Counted from the first letter of the stretch, positions 35,610 to 45,488 are shown. The stretch is 64,000 bases of DNA from Amycolatopsis nigrescens CSC17Ta-90 (GCF_000384315.1 NZ_ARVW01000001.1:4836157-4900156), one strand, 5' to 3'. The notes: a model not told the origin generated them from the sequence alone. A program made the numbers and translations.

Positions 35610-36322
35610 CGGCCCCCTTCGTCTTCGAAACCGTCTGTGTCGCTGGCTGTGTCTGTGTCGCCGCCGCCGTCGCCCTGCTCCGCGCGGTGCACGTTGCCGA
35701 TCCGCCGCGCCAGCATTCCGGTGAAGGAAGGCCGGTCGCCGTGATCGCGTTCGTAGGCGAGCAGCTCTTCCAGCTGAGCCAGGGTGAGCCTTCGCAGCCG
35801 GGCGCGCAACTGGGGCAGGGTGAGCTCGTCGTAGTTCGCCACCCCGGCCGGGCCGGGGCCGGTGTCGTGCTCGCCGTCCTCGTGCCCTTCGGCCAGCGCG
35901 CGCTCCTCCTGTGCCCAGGGATCGCCCGCCACCTCGGGCAGATGGCCGTTGTTGGTCTCGCCGTGCGCTTCACGGGGCCGCGGCAGCTCGGTGTCCAGCT
36001 CCTCGACCTCGATCTCGATGTCGATCGGGGTCACGTTGTCGAACCCGGCCGAGTCGAACCCGGCCGACGGACCGGGTTCGATGTCTTCGTCGAAGGTCGC
36101 CCAGCTCGGCGTGTCCTCGACCGGGCGCAGGGTGGACAGCGCGTCGTCACCCCGGATCGCCAGTTCGGTGACGTGCTGCTGCACGCGCATGGACAACTGG
36201 AGCACCTGGCTGGCCACGGTGACGGGCAGGCCGATGACCTGTTTCGGTAGTTCGCGAACCCGCTCAGCCGTCGTCACGGCGAGCCCGGCGGCGACTCGAA
36301 GCGGAAGCGGGAGAGGCTTCAT
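35606..36322 (-). CDS. Lipid droplet-associated protein, Rv1109c type
   Basis: 238 residues from ATG 36322 ([16 protein letters not shown]). The N-terminal 65 residues are a conserved amphipathic helical region, [41 protein letters not shown], which should bind a lipid surface. The middle is acidic and disordered. The C-terminal [40 protein letters not shown] is also found in the family. Position next to xseA and opposite ispH equals Rv1109c, annotated as a lipid-droplet protein. Couples to xseA (4-nt overlap). Confidence 0.85.
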   Translation of the reverse strand: MKPLPLPLRVAAGLAVTTAERVRELPKQVIGLPVTVASQVLQLSMRVQQHVTELAIRGDDALSTLRPVEDTPSWATFDEDIEPGPSAGFDSAGFDNVTPIDIEIEVEELDTELPRPREAHGETNNGHLPEVAGDPWAQEERALAEGHEDGEHDTGPGPAGVANYDELTLPQLRARLRRLTLAQLEELLAYERDHGDRPSFTGMLARRIGNVHRAEQGDGGGDTDTASDTDGFEDEGGR

Positions 36323-36436
36323 GCCCACAGCCTGCCGCACTTACGCCATCCTGCCCAACCGAATGGGTGTTTCGGCCGTAACTGGGTGACTCGCCGCACA
36401 GGAAGCCGCCCGGGAACCAGCCCGTACCCTGGTGGC

Positions 36437-37453
36437 ATGAGTGCTGCGAGCCCCGGAACCGAGCCCGCCGACATCAGCCCCATCGCGCCGGCCGAGAAAT
36501 CAGGCTCGGCCAGCGGGAAGCGCGTGCTGCTCGCCAAACCCCGCGGCTACTGCGCCGGTGTGGACAGGGCCGTGGTCGCGGTCGAGAAGGCTTTGGAGCT
36601 GCACGGTCCGCCGGTGTACGTGCGTAAGGAGATCGTGCACAACCGCCATGTCGTGGACACGCTCCGTGAGCGCGGGGTCATCTTCGTCGAAGAGACTTCG
36701 GAGGTGCCCGAAGGCGCGCTGGTGGTGTTCTCCGCGCACGGTGTCTCACCCGCGGTGCACGCCGAGGCGGCCGAACGCAACCTGCGCACCATCGACGCGA
36801 CCTGCCCGCTGGTCACCAAGGTGCACAAAGAGGTCAACCGGTTCGCCAAGGACGAGTACGACATCCTGCTGATCGGCCACGAGGGCCACGAAGAGGTCGA
36901 GGGCACCGCCGGCGAGGCGCCGGACTCGGTGCAGCTGGTGGACACCGCCGCCGACGTGGACAAGGTCGCCGTCCGCGACCCCTCCAAGGTCATCTGGCTC
37001 TCGCAGACCACGCTGAGCGTGGACGAGACCATGGAGCGGGTGGACCAGCTCCGCGAGCGGTTCCCCGAGATCGCAGACCCGCCGAGCGACGACATCTGCT
37101 ACGCCACCACCAACCGCCAGGTGGCGGTCAAGGCGATGGCCGGCGAGTGCGATCTGGTGCTGGTGGTCGGCTCCATGAACTCGTCCAACTCCAAGCGCCT
37201 CGTCGAGGTCGCGCTGAAGGCCGGGGCCCGCGCCTCCTACTTGGTCGACTTCGCCAGCGAGGTGGACGAAGCCTGGCTCGAAGGGGTTGAGACGGTCGGT
37301 GTGACCAGCGGCGCCTCGGTGCCGGACCTGCTCGTGATGGAGCTGCTCGACTGGCTGGCCGAACGCGGCTGGGGCGACGTGCAGGAAGTCACCACCGCGG
37401 ACGAGAAGATCGCCTTCGCGCTACCCCGCGAAGTCCGCCAAAAGCGCGCCTGA
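36437..37453 (+). CDS. ispH: 4-hydroxy-3-methylbut-2-enyl diphosphate reductase
   Basis: 338 residues from ATG 36437. The three [4Fe-4S] cysteines are in [24 protein letters not shown] and [11 protein letters not shown]. The proton-donor Glu lies in HEEVEG and the substrate-binding [14 protein letters not shown] motif is present. It makes IPP and DMAPP in the last step of the MEP pathway. The first 30 residues are a disordered extension. A T-rich terminator follows. Confidence 0.96.
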   Translation: MSAASPGTEPADISPIAPAEKSGSASGKRVLLAKPRGYCAGVDRAVVAVEKALELHGPPVYVRKEIVHNRHVVDTLRERGVIFVEETSEVPEGALVVFSAHGVSPAVHAEAAERNLRTIDATCPLVTKVHKEVNRFAKDEYDILLIGHEGHEEVEGTAGEAPDSVQLVDTAADVDKVAVRDPSKVIWLSQTTLSVDETMERVDQLRERFPEIADPPSDDICYATTNRQVAVKAMAGECDLVLVVGSMNSSNSKRLVEVALKAGARASYLVDFASEVDEAWLEGVETVGVTSGASVPDLLVMELLDWLAERGWGDVQEVTTADEKIAFALPREVRQKRA

Positions 37454-37460
37454 CCCCCAA

Positions 37461-37481
37461 CCGGCAAATAGCCGGCTTTTT
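37461..37481 (+). terminator. Rho-independent terminator of ispH
   Basis: CCGGC-AAATA-GCCGG followed by CTTTTTG, a small stem with a real T-tract, starting 8 bases after the ispH stop. Confidence 0.8.
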
Positions 37482-37495
37482 GCCCTTTGGTGAGG

Positions 37496-38464
37496 TCAGT
37501 CTTCGTTTTCCCAGGGGCGGGCGCTGCGACGGCGTGGCGGTGGCGGCGGGGGATTGCCGCGCCGGTCCTGGCCGCGTCGGGGACGGTCCGCGCGCGGGTC
37601 GTCGGCCGGTGGCGGAGTGCGCCGGCCTCGGCTGTCGGGCTGGCCGGAGCGTGGTGCGTCGGTCCGGCGGCGTTCACCGTCGACCGGCCGCTGGCGCGGC
37701 TGCCGTGCGCCGCGAGTGCCGGGCGGAGGCGGGGTCTTGCCGCCGCGAAGGCCGCCGTCGCCCTCCCGGCCGCGCCTGGCACCGCCGTCGTCCGGCCGCT
37801 TCCGGGCGCCTGCCGCACCGGCCGCCGCGGCCGCGCCACTGGGACCCGGCTCGCCGGGGCGGCGCCGGGCGCCGGGACGCCCTTCGGCCGGACGTCCGGC
37901 CCTGGCCGGAGCCGGCCGGCCGGCCGCGCCGGTACGGGGACCGGCCGGGTCGCCGCCGCGGTCCTTGTCCACCGCCTTGCGGGGCAGCTTCTTGATCCGC
38001 GGGTCCGGGTCGCGCTCCCGGTAGATCCGGTAGATGCCGATGGCCAGGACGATTCCGGTGGTGATCGCCATCGTCGGGAAGCCGTTGATCAGCGGTTGGC
38101 CGATCTGGAGCGCCTTCGCGAGACCATCACCACCGGCCGGCGCGTTGCCGCCGACCAGCATCACCCCGGGCACGATGACCGCCAGCACCAGCGGCGGCTG
38201 CACCATCGGCGCGAACAGGCTGCGTCTCTGCACCGCGCAGATCGCGCCCACCACCCCGATGAAGTAGGCGCCCTTGAACAGGTTGCCGAGGGCGTCCCCG
38301 ATCTGGAGGTCCACGGCCGCACCGACCAGGGCCAGGCCGAAGCCCAGCAGAACGGCCCCCCACCAGGGCAGACCCCGGCGGTCGACGGCGATAGGACGCT
38401 GGTCCCAAGGCACGGCGACGTCGTCGGCGTCTGGATCGCTTCGGCGATCGCGAATGGCGGTCAC
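37496..38464 (-). CDS. DUF6542 membrane protein with long Pro/Arg-rich tail (Rv1111c type)
   Basis: 322 residues from GTG 38464. Residues 25-140 contain four membrane helices (WGAVLLGFGLALVGAAVDL, LFKGAYFIGVVGAICAV, PLVLAVIVPGVMLVGG, MAITTGIVLAIGIYRIY). From about 145 to the end the protein is low complexity, rich in Pro, Arg, Gly and Ala, and probably cytoplasmic and disordered. Function unknown. Convergent with ispH, as in mycobacteria. Confidence 0.85.
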   Translation of the reverse strand: MTAIRDRRSDPDADDVAVPWDQRPIAVDRRGLPWWGAVLLGFGLALVGAAVDLQIGDALGNLFKGAYFIGVVGAICAVQRRSLFAPMVQPPLVLAVIVPGVMLVGGNAPAGGDGLAKALQIGQPLINGFPTMAITTGIVLAIGIYRIYRERDPDPRIKKLPRKAVDKDRGGDPAGPRTGAAGRPAPARAGRPAEGRPGARRRPGEPGPSGAAAAAGAAGARKRPDDGGARRGREGDGGLRGGKTPPPPGTRGARQPRQRPVDGERRRTDAPRSGQPDSRGRRTPPPADDPRADRPRRGQDRRGNPPPPPPRRRSARPWENED

Positions 38465-38610
38465 GAGACAACACCGTATCCCGTACTTGCCGCCGAGCGC
38501 GTACCACTCCGCGATCGTGGTAACTCCGGCCATCGGCCGCGCGCCGCCGCACGCCCCCAGGTGGATGGGCCAAAGCGGGTCGCCGCCGGTTCGGTGCAGA
38601 GATGTTTTCC

Positions 38611-39528
38611 TTAGCTGGCAGCCATTTCGTCTCCCTTCCGGATGGTCGGCACCGGCGACGGGCTGGCCGCCGCGTCGGTCAGCGGGGCGACCGAGGTGCG
38701 GAAGGTTTCCAACGCGTCCAGCTCCCGCCGGCGCGCGGAGAGGAACCGCTGCAGGTGGGTGCTGGAGAGGTTGAGCGCGTCCACCGCGTTGCCCGCCGCC
38801 CGGTGCGCCGCCCCGGCACCGGTGCGCACCTGCTCGATGTCCTCGACCATCGCCCGGTCACTGGCCGCGAACAGGGCGGCCGAGGCGAGCACCGCGAACC
38901 CGGTCGGCCCGCAGAGGAAGACCCGCCGGTCCAGCATCCAGCGGAGCAGCTCGGGGTCGGTGTCCAGCGCGGCCACCACGGCCGCGTCCGACGGCACGAA
39001 CATGATCGTGCCGTAGATCGCGTCCGCCCAGCGCTGGTAGCCCTTCCCGGCCAGTTCGGCCGCCCTGGAGCGCAGGTTGCGCACGTGCACCCGCAGCGCG
39101 TCCAGCCGCTCGTCCGTGTCGTCGGTCTCTACCGCCTCCGCCCAGCAGGCCATGCTCGCCTTGGCGTCCACCGGTACCGTGCGGTCCCCGCCGACCCGGA
39201 GCACCAGGTCCGGTTTGGCCGCGCCGCCGCCGGCCAGGTCGGTCTGCAAGGTGAAGTGCAGCCCTTCGCGCAGGCCGAGTGCCCGTGCCGTCTCCACCAG
39301 TACCTGTTCGCCCAGCTCGCCACGGCCGCTGATCGAGGCGAAGGCGACCTCGTAGCGGCGCAGCGAGACCTGCTGCTCGTCCACCCTGGAGCGCTCGGCC
39401 TCGACCTGGCGTGCCGCCGCGTCGGCGCGCCGCATGCTGTCGTTGTACAGCCGCCACAGCAGCAGCACCGCTACCGCCAGCAGCACCGCGACGGCGACGG
39501 CCGCCGTGGTGAACACCGTCGAACCCAC
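38611..39528 (-). CDS. rmuC: RmuC-family DNA recombination protein
   Basis: 305 residues. One N-terminal membrane helix (AAVAVAVLLAVAVLLLWRLY) is followed by a coiled coil (30-70) and the RmuC nuclease-like core: ISGRGELGEQVLVETARALGL, KPDLVLRVGGDRTVPVDAKASM and YGTIMFVPSDAAVVAAL. RmuC limits inversions at short repeats. AAAGGAG 7 nt before GTG 39528 decides the start; GTG 39549 would lack a ribosome site. Divergent from sbcDC across a region with a LexA-type box, so all three repair genes may share SOS control. Confidence 0.88.
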   Translation of the reverse strand: MGSTVFTTAAVAVAVLLAVAVLLLWRLYNDSMRRADAAARQVEAERSRVDEQQVSLRRYEVAFASISGRGELGEQVLVETARALGLREGLHFTLQTDLAGGGAAKPDLVLRVGGDRTVPVDAKASMACWAEAVETDDTDERLDALRVHVRNLRSRAAELAGKGYQRWADAIYGTIMFVPSDAAVVAALDTDPELLRWMLDRRVFLCGPTGFAVLASAALFAASDRAMVEDIEQVRTGAGAAHRAAGNAVDALNLSSTHLQRFLSARRRELDALETFRTSVAPLTDAAASPSPVPTIRKGDEMAAS

Positions 39529-39624
39529 CAGCGCGCTCCTTTCGTTCACTGACCGGTTGTCACCGGTGACCGTTCGCAACGCATCATGGCGGAAGACCCC
39601 GACAGAACCCGGTGGTCGCCCCAC

Positions 39625-39640
39625 TAGAACATACGTTCGA
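39625..39640. promoter_or_regulatory. LexA (SOS) box between rmuC and sbcDC
   Basis: TAGAACATACGTTCGA matches the actinobacterial SOS box pattern TCGAAC-N4-GTTCGA in 14 of the defining positions except the second base pair of the left half. It lies 59 bp before sbcD and 97 bp before rmuC. LexA control of these genes is inferred from the site. Confidence 0.72.
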
Positions 39641-39698
39641 GTGAACACGCCGCCGGAAGTCCGAAGATCTGTCGGCCGTCCGGCCTAGCTTGGGACCC

Positions 39699-40847
39699 GT
39701 GAGAGCACTCCACACCTCCGACTGGCACATCGGCCGCACCTTCCACGGCGCCGATCTGCTCGCCGAGCAGGAAGCCGTCCTGGCGCACCTGGCCGACCTC
39801 GTGGTCGACGAGGCGATCGACGTGGTGTTCGTGGCCGGGGACGTCTACGACCGCGCGGTGCCCTCCGCGGAGGCCGTCCGGGTCGCCACCTCCGCGCTGG
39901 GCAGGCTCCGGGAGGCCGGTGCGGAACTGGTGCTCACCGCCGGCAACCACGATTCGGCGCCGCGGCTCGGCGCCTTCGGCCGGTTCGCCGCCGCCGGTGG
40001 TCTGCACCTGCGCACCACGGTGGACGCGCTGGCAGAGCCGGTGCTGCTGAACGACCGGCACGGCACCATCGCCTGCTACGGAATCCCTTATCTGGAGCCG
40101 GAACCGGCCCGGCACGCGCTCGGCGTGCCGGACGCGCGCGGGCACACCGGCGTGCTCACCGAGGCGATGCGCCGGGTGCGCGAAGACCTGGCGAACAGGC
40201 CGGACGGCACCAGGTCGGTGGTGCTCGCGCACGCCTTCGTCACCGGCGGCGCGGGCAGCGACTCCGAGCGCACCATCGCGGTCGGCGGGGTGGAGGAGGT
40301 GCCGGGCGCGGTCTTCGACGGGGTGGATTACGTGGCGCTCGGCCATCTGCACGGCCCGCAGGTGCTCGCCGAGCACCTGCGCTACTCCGGCAGCCCGCTG
40401 GCCTACTCCTTCTCCGAAGCCAGGCAGCGCAAGTCGGTCTGGCTGGTCGAATTCGACGAAAAGGGCCTGGCCGGGGTCGAGCGGCGGGAGCTGCCGGTGC
40501 CGCGGCGGCTGGCGACGCTGACCGGAAGGCTGCAGAACCTGCTCGACACGCCGGAGTTCAGTGCGTTCGAAGACAGCTACCTCTCTGTGACACTGACCGA
40601 CAGGGTGCGGCCGGTGGACGCGATGCGCCGGTTGCGCGAGCGCTTCGCCCACGCGGTGCATCTCGACTGGCAGCCCGAGGGCGGGGACACCTCGGCGGCA
40701 CTGCGTTACGCGGAGGCCGTCCGTGGGCGTTCCGATTCGGAGATCGCGGCGGCCTTTCTCGCCGACTGCCGTGGCGCGGAACCGAACGAGCGCGAGCGGA
40801 AGCTGCTCCAGCGCGCACTCGAGATGGCCGCCAGGGAGGACGAGTGA
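39699..40847 (+). CDS. sbcD: Exonuclease SbcCD, SbcD subunit
   Basis: 382 residues from GTG 39699. Metallophosphoesterase motifs: LHTSDWHIGRTF, VFVAGDVYDRAVPS, TAGNHDSAPRLG, VLAHAFVTGG and ALGHLHGPQ. With SbcC it forms the Mre11-Rad50-like complex that cuts hairpins and DNA ends. Its stop overlaps the sbcC GTG (GTGA). Confidence 0.95.
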   Translation: MRALHTSDWHIGRTFHGADLLAEQEAVLAHLADLVVDEAIDVVFVAGDVYDRAVPSAEAVRVATSALGRLREAGAELVLTAGNHDSAPRLGAFGRFAAAGGLHLRTTVDALAEPVLLNDRHGTIACYGIPYLEPEPARHALGVPDARGHTGVLTEAMRRVREDLANRPDGTRSVVLAHAFVTGGAGSDSERTIAVGGVEEVPGAVFDGVDYVALGHLHGPQVLAEHLRYSGSPLAYSFSEARQRKSVWLVEFDEKGLAGVERRELPVPRRLATLTGRLQNLLDTPEFSAFEDSYLSVTLTDRVRPVDAMRRLRERFAHAVHLDWQPEGGDTSAALRYAEAVRGRSDSEIAAAFLADCRGAEPNERERKLLQRALEMAAREDE

Positions 40848-43813
40848 GGCTGCATCGGCTGGAGGTCACCGCGTTCGGGCCGTACGCGCGGCACGAGGCG
40901 GTGGACTTCGACGCGCTCGGCGCGGACGGCCTTTTCCTGCTGCACGGTGACACCGGCGCGGGTAAGACGACCTTGCTGGACGCGGTGGCCTTCGCCCTAT
41001 TCGGCGTGGTCCCCGGTGCGCGCGGCGACACGAAGCGGCTGCGTTCCGACCTGGCCGAGCCGACCGCGGTGACCGAGGTCGCGCTGGAACTGACCCTGCA
41101 GGGCCAGCGGCTGCGGCTGACCAGGAGCCCGTCCTACGAGCGGCCCAAGCTCACCGGTGATGGCACCACCACGCAACCGGCCAAGGCGTCCCTGAGCTGG
41201 GTGGACGCGGTGCCGCACGGCCAGGCGCCGGAGGGCTTGACCAGGATCGACGAGGTCGGCCGCACGGTGCAGCGGCTGCTCGGCATGAACGCCGAGCAGT
41301 TCTTCCAGGTGGTGCTGCTGCCGCAGGGCGAGTTCGCCCGTTTCCTGCGGGCCGAGACCACCGAACGCGAGCAGCTGCTGGAGCGGTTGTTCGGCACCCA
41401 GCGGTTCGGCGACATCGAGCGCTGGTTCCGCGAGCTGCGCGCCGAGCGCCGCCGGGAGCTGGACCAGCGGCGCGGTGGGCTGCGCGAGTGGGTGGCCAGG
41501 TTCGCGCAGGCGGCCGGCGCGGACACCCCGGAGTCGGCGTCCCCGGAGTGGCTCGCGGACGTCGAACAGCAGGCGAAGCAGGCCGTCGCGGACGCGGAAA
41601 CGGTGGAGCAGTCGGCGAAATCGGCCAGGCAGGCCGCGGGCGAGACGCTGGCCGAGCGGACCGCCGCGGCCGAACGGGTGCAGCGGGTCCGGCTCGCGCA
41701 CCGGAAACTGGCCGCGCTGGCGGCTCAGCGGGACGAGCGCGCCGGATGGGCCGCCGAACTGGCCGCCGCCCGCCGCGCGGCCACCGTGGCGAGCGGTGCC
41801 GACCAGGCGGACCGGGCCAAGGCGCAGCTCGACCGGGCGGAGCTGGCCGAGCGGTCGCGGGTGGCCGAGTTGGACCGGCTCGGCTACCGGGAGACCGAGT
41901 TGAACACGGCTTCGGTGCCGGAGCTGCGGGAGCGGGCCGGCGCGTTCCGGGAGGAGGCCGGGGCGCTGGCCGGGCTGGTCGAGGAAGCCGAGCAGCAGCG
42001 GCGGGACCTCCGCGCGGTGGAACGGCTGGCCGAGACCGCGACCCACGCGTCCGCGCAGACCGAGGTGCTGAACGGCAAGCTGGCCGGTATCCCCGAGCGG
42101 ATCGACGAGCTGCGCACCAAGCTCGAAGCGGCCGGTGAAGCCGAGGCGAAACTGGACGGGGTGCTGGCCAGGGAGTCCGAGCTGGCCGCCGGGGTGGCGG
42201 ACGCGGACCGGCTGGCGCCGGCGGAACGGGCGGTGGCCGAGGCCGAGGCCGCCCTGCTGGTGGCCACCGATGGGCACCTGCGCGCCAAGGAGCACCGGCT
42301 GCGGCTGCGCGAGCTGCGGCTCGACGGGATGGCCGCCGAACTGGCGGTCGGTCTCGCGGCGGGTTCGCCCTGCCCGGTCTGCGGGTCCGCCGAGCATCCG
42401 GCCCCGGCCGAGCCGGCGGCGGGTTCGGTGGATCAGGACCAGGAGCAGGCCGCCGAGCAGGCCGAAAGCAGGGCCGAACGGGAAAGGCAGGCGGCGGAAC
42501 GGGCCAAGCACGAGGCCGAGCGGGCGCTCACCGGGATTCGCGAGCGGTTGCGCGGGCGGACCGGGGACGCCTTGCGCGGCGAGCTGGCCGAGGTCACCGA
42601 GGAGCTGGGTGCGCTCCGCTCGCTGGCCGGGCAGCGGGCACGGCTGGCCGACCAACTGCGTTCGGTGGAGGCCGAGTCCGAAGCACTGACCGTCCAGCTG
42701 CGCGAGGCGGAGCACGCCGCGACCACCGCGGGTACCGAGCAGCGCGGGCTGTCGGAGCGGATCGCCGAGCGGGCTCGGCGATTGGAAGAAGCCCGTGGTG
42801 AACACGAAAACGTCGGTGCCCGCCGGGAGTATCTGACCACCGTGCTGCGCGCGCTGGATGCGCTCGCCGAGGCCAGGGCGGCCAGCGGCACGGCACGGGA
42901 ACGGCTGGACGAGCAGCTGGTGGCCGTGCGGGAAGCGCTGGCGCGCGCGGAGTTCGGCACCGTGGCCGAGGCCCGTGCCTGCGCGAGGCCGGAGGAAACC
43001 TTGGCAGAGCTGGAAAACCGGCTGGCCGAGGCCGACCGCGCCGAGGCGTCCGCGCGTTCGGTGCTGGCCGAGCCCGGGCTGGCCGGGGTGTCCCCGGAGG
43101 ACGAGATCGACGTCGAAGCGGCCAGGCTGGTGGCCGATGACGCCAGGGCACGGGCGGAAAAGGCGGTGTCCGAACGGAGTGCGGCCGAGACGAAGGCCGC
43201 CGAGCTGGCGACCCTGGCGGGGCGGCTCGGCGCGGCCGCGGCCGAATTGGCGCCGTTGGAGGAGAAGTTCGAGGAACTGGACGCGCTGACCGACGTGGTC
43301 AACGGTCGCGGCCAGAACGCGCGGAAGATGTCGCTGCGGTCCTACGTGCTCGCCGCCCGGCTGGAAGAGGTGGCGCTGGCCGGTACCGCGCGGCTGCGCA
43401 CGATGAGCCAGGGCCGCTACTCGTTCGTGCACTCGGACGCGGCCGGCGCCCGTGGTACCCGCGGCGGTCTCGGCATCGACGTGCTGGACGACTACTCCGG
43501 CGCGGTCCGCCCGGCGAAGACCCTGTCCGGCGGGGAGTCCTTCCTCGCCTCGCTCGCCCTCGCGCTCGGTCTCGCGGACGTGGTGGCCGCGGAGACCGGT
43601 GGCGCGCTGCTGGACACCCTGTTCATCGACGAGGGCTTCGGCACGCTGGACGCCGAGACGCTGGACATCGTGATGAACGTGCTCGACGAGCTGCGGGCCG
43701 GCGGCCGGGTGGTCGGCCTGGTCTCCCATGTCGAGGAGCTGCGTCAGCGCATCCCGACCAGGCTGCGGGTCAGGAAGTCCCGCACCGGGTCCACTTTGGA
43801 GCTCCAGTCATGA
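40844..43813 (+). CDS. sbcC: Exonuclease SbcCD, SbcC subunit (SMC-like ATPase)
   Basis: 989 residues. Walker A LLHGDTGAGKTTLLDAVAF near residue 35, long coiled coils either side of a zinc hook CPVCGSAEHPAP at about 507, the ABC signature TLSGGESFLASLALALGL and Walker B DTLFIDEGFGTLD. The coiled coils hold the SbcD nuclease on DNA ends. Ends convergent with, and overlapping by 6 nt, the next SDR gene. Confidence 0.96.
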   Translation: MRLHRLEVTAFGPYARHEAVDFDALGADGLFLLHGDTGAGKTTLLDAVAFALFGVVPGARGDTKRLRSDLAEPTAVTEVALELTLQGQRLRLTRSPSYERPKLTGDGTTTQPAKASLSWVDAVPHGQAPEGLTRIDEVGRTVQRLLGMNAEQFFQVVLLPQGEFARFLRAETTEREQLLERLFGTQRFGDIERWFRELRAERRRELDQRRGGLREWVARFAQAAGADTPESASPEWLADVEQQAKQAVADAETVEQSAKSARQAAGETLAERTAAAERVQRVRLAHRKLAALAAQRDERAGWAAELAAARRAATVASGADQADRAKAQLDRAELAERSRVAELDRLGYRETELNTASVPELRERAGAFREEAGALAGLVEEAEQQRRDLRAVERLAETATHASAQTEVLNGKLAGIPERIDELRTKLEAAGEAEAKLDGVLARESELAAGVADADRLAPAERAVAEAEAALLVATDGHLRAKEHRLRLRELRLDGMAAELAVGLAAGSPCPVCGSAEHPAPAEPAAGSVDQDQEQAAEQAESRAERERQAAERAKHEAERALTGIRERLRGRTGDALRGELAEVTEELGALRSLAGQRARLADQLRSVEAESEALTVQLREAEHAATTAGTEQRGLSERIAERARRLEEARGEHENVGARREYLTTVLRALDALAEARAASGTARERLDEQLVAVREALARAEFGTVAEARACARPEETLAELENRLAEADRAEASARSVLAEPGLAGVSPEDEIDVEAARLVADDARARAEKAVSERSAAETKAAELATLAGRLGAAAAELAPLEEKFEELDALTDVVNGRGQNARKMSLRSYVLAARLEEVALAGTARLRTMSQGRYSFVHSDAAGARGTRGGLGIDVLDDYSGAVRPAKTLSGGESFLASLALALGLADVVAAETGGALLDTLFIDEGFGTLDAETLDIVMNVLDELRAGGRVVGLVSHVEELRQRIPTRLRVRKSRTGSTLELQS

Positions 43814-44521
43814 CCCCGCCCACTGGCGTTCCAGGTCCGGGTAGATCAGCTCGAGATCGTCCGGCAGGGACGCCTTGATCTGACGGGTGCGCTCGTCCGC
43901 CAGCACCTCCTCGCGGCCGGCCTCGATCGCGTCCAGCACCTGGCCAGCCACCTCGGCCGGGGCGTGCTTCGGCACGTCGAAACCCTCGGCCAGTCGGGTG
44001 TCGATGAACCCGGAGTGCACGCCGACCACGAGCGTGCCCTGTGCGCGCAGCTCCATCCGCACCCCGTTGGTCAGCGACCACAGGGCGGACTTCGTGGCGC
44101 AGAACGAACCCATCGACGGGAAGCTGAAGAACGACACGATCGACAGCATGTTCACCAGCGCGCCGCCGCCGAGCAGCGGCGCGAAGGCCCGGCACATGTT
44201 CAGCGTGCCGAAGTAGTTGGTCTCCATCTCCCGCCTGGCCTCGTCGGTCGAAGACGAGCCGATGAACGGGCTCAGCGTGCCGTAGGCCGCGTTGTTCACC
44301 AGCAGGTCGACGTCCTGGCATTGTTCGGCCGCGGCGGCGACCTGGCCGGGGTCGGTGATGTCCAGCTCGACCGGCACCAGGCCGGGCCCGGTGATCTCGC
44401 CGGGGCGGCGCCCGCCCGCGTAGACGGTCTTGGCGCCGCGGGCGAGCAGGGTGCTGGCGAACGCCGCGCCGAGCCCCCGGTTCGCCCCGGTGACCAGTGC
44501 CGTCGCGCCTTCGATCCGCAT
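43808..44521 (-). CDS. SDR family oxidoreductase
   Basis: 237 residues from ATG 44521 with AAGGAGCGG upstream. Classical SDR: ALVTGANRGLGAAFA, DLLVNNAAYG, SIVSFFSFPSMGSFCATKSALWS. In the catalytic YxxxK motif the Tyr is replaced: SMGSFCATKSAL has Phe-Cys where Tyr is expected, leaving Lys. That may impair or alter catalysis. It is divergent from an XRE regulator, probably its controller. Substrate unknown. Confidence 0.88.
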   Translation of the reverse strand: MRIEGATALVTGANRGLGAAFASTLLARGAKTVYAGGRRPGEITGPGLVPVELDITDPGQVAAAAEQCQDVDLLVNNAAYGTLSPFIGSSSTDEARREMETNYFGTLNMCRAFAPLLGGGALVNMLSIVSFFSFPSMGSFCATKSALWSLTNGVRMELRAQGTLVVGVHSGFIDTRLAEGFDVPKHAPAEVAGQVLDAIEAGREEVLADERTRQIKASLPDDLELIYPDLERQWAGS

Positions 44522-44603
44522 GTATCCGCTCCTTCGTACGCTGATCTCTTCGGCGCCCAGCCTGCGGCCCGCACCGGCGGCCGGGCGAGAGCCTGCCGAT
44601 ACT

Positions 44604-44618
44604 GGTGCTGACAGCACC
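44604..44618. promoter_or_regulatory. Candidate operator between SDR and XRE genes
   Basis: GGTGCTG-A-CAGCACC, a perfect 7+1+7 palindrome, 19 bp ahead of the XRE start and 83 bp ahead of the divergent SDR start. Position fits a site for the XRE protein controlling both genes. Confidence 0.6.
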
Positions 44619-44636
44619 TGGCCGAGGAGGCGACCG

Positions 44637-45488
44637 ATGGCGAACCGGCGAGCGGAGCTCGCGACCTTCCTGCGCAGTCGCCGGGAACGCATCACGCCGG
44701 GCGAAGCGGGGCTCGCGCCGGGCCCGCGCCGCGGCACGCCGGGCCTGCGCCGGGAGGAGGTCGCGCTGCTCTCCGGGGTCGGCGTCACCTGGTACACCTG
44801 GCTGGAGCAGGGGCGGCCGATCAACGCCAGCGTGCAGATCCTGGACGCGGTGGCAAGGACGCTGCACCTGGACCCGGTCGAGCACGCGCACCTCTACCGC
44901 CTCGCCGAGGTGCCGGAGGTGGCCGCGCCGGCGCCGCCGGACGAGCTCGAACCCGAGGTGCAGGGCATTCTCGACCAGCTCGCGCCGCTCCCGGCCTGCG
45001 TGCTGAACAGCCGTTACGACGTGCTCGCCGGGAACTCGCCGTACCGGGTGCTCTGGCGGCGCACCCTGGCCGCTCCGGTCGGCGAGCGCAACGTGCTTTG
45101 GCAGTCCTTCACCATTCCCGAGTGCTGCGGCCCGTTCGCGGAGAACCGGGAGGCCGAGCTGAAGGAGCTGGTCGCCACCTTCCGCGCCGCTTTCGGCCGT
45201 CACATCGGCGACCCGGACTGGACGGAGCTGGTCGACCGGCTCTGCGCCGCGAGTGCCGAGTTCGCCGCCGTGTGGGCCGCGCACGATGTCGGCCTGCCGA
45301 CGTCCAGGGTGAAGGTGCTCCGGCATTTCTCCGCCGGGAACATCGCGATGACGGTGACCGGTTTCGAGCTGTCCGCCGCTCCGGAGGCGCGGATGGTGGT
45401 CTACACGCCGGTGGACGAGGAGAGCCGCAAACGTGTCGACTGGTTGCTCGCCCACCCGGATGCCCCACCGGCGGACCACCGCCACTAG
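44637..45488 (+). CDS. XRE family regulator with MmyB-like ligand domain
   Basis: 283 residues from ATG 44637 (GAGGAGG upstream). HTH: ELATFLRSRRERI, GLRREEVALLSGVGVTWYTWLEQGRPINASVQILDAVARTL; C-terminal ligand part with LPACVLNSRYDVLAGNSPYRVLWR and RVKVLRHFSAGNIAMTVTGFEL. Paralogue of the regulator at 27083-27943. It probably senses a small lipophilic ligand and controls the divergent SDR gene. Its end overlaps the convergent hydrolase gene by 4 nt. Confidence 0.92.
   Translation: MANRRAELATFLRSRRERITPGEAGLAPGPRRGTPGLRREEVALLSGVGVTWYTWLEQGRPINASVQILDAVARTLHLDPVEHAHLYRLAEVPEVAAPAPPDELEPEVQGILDQLAPLPACVLNSRYDVLAGNSPYRVLWRRTLAAPVGERNVLWQSFTIPECCGPFAENREAELKELVATFRAAFGRHIGDPDWTELVDRLCAASAEFAAVWAAHDVGLPTSRVKVLRHFSAGNIAMTVTGFELSAAPEARMVVYTPVDEESRKRVDWLLAHPDAPPADHRH

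Noticed and set aside
40997..43729. Open frame of more than 900 codons on the minus strand opposite sbcC
   Set aside because: Long antisense frames are expected in very GC-rich genes; the product is repetitive Gly/Arg/Gln/Leu with no domain, while sbcC on the other strand has all expected motifs.
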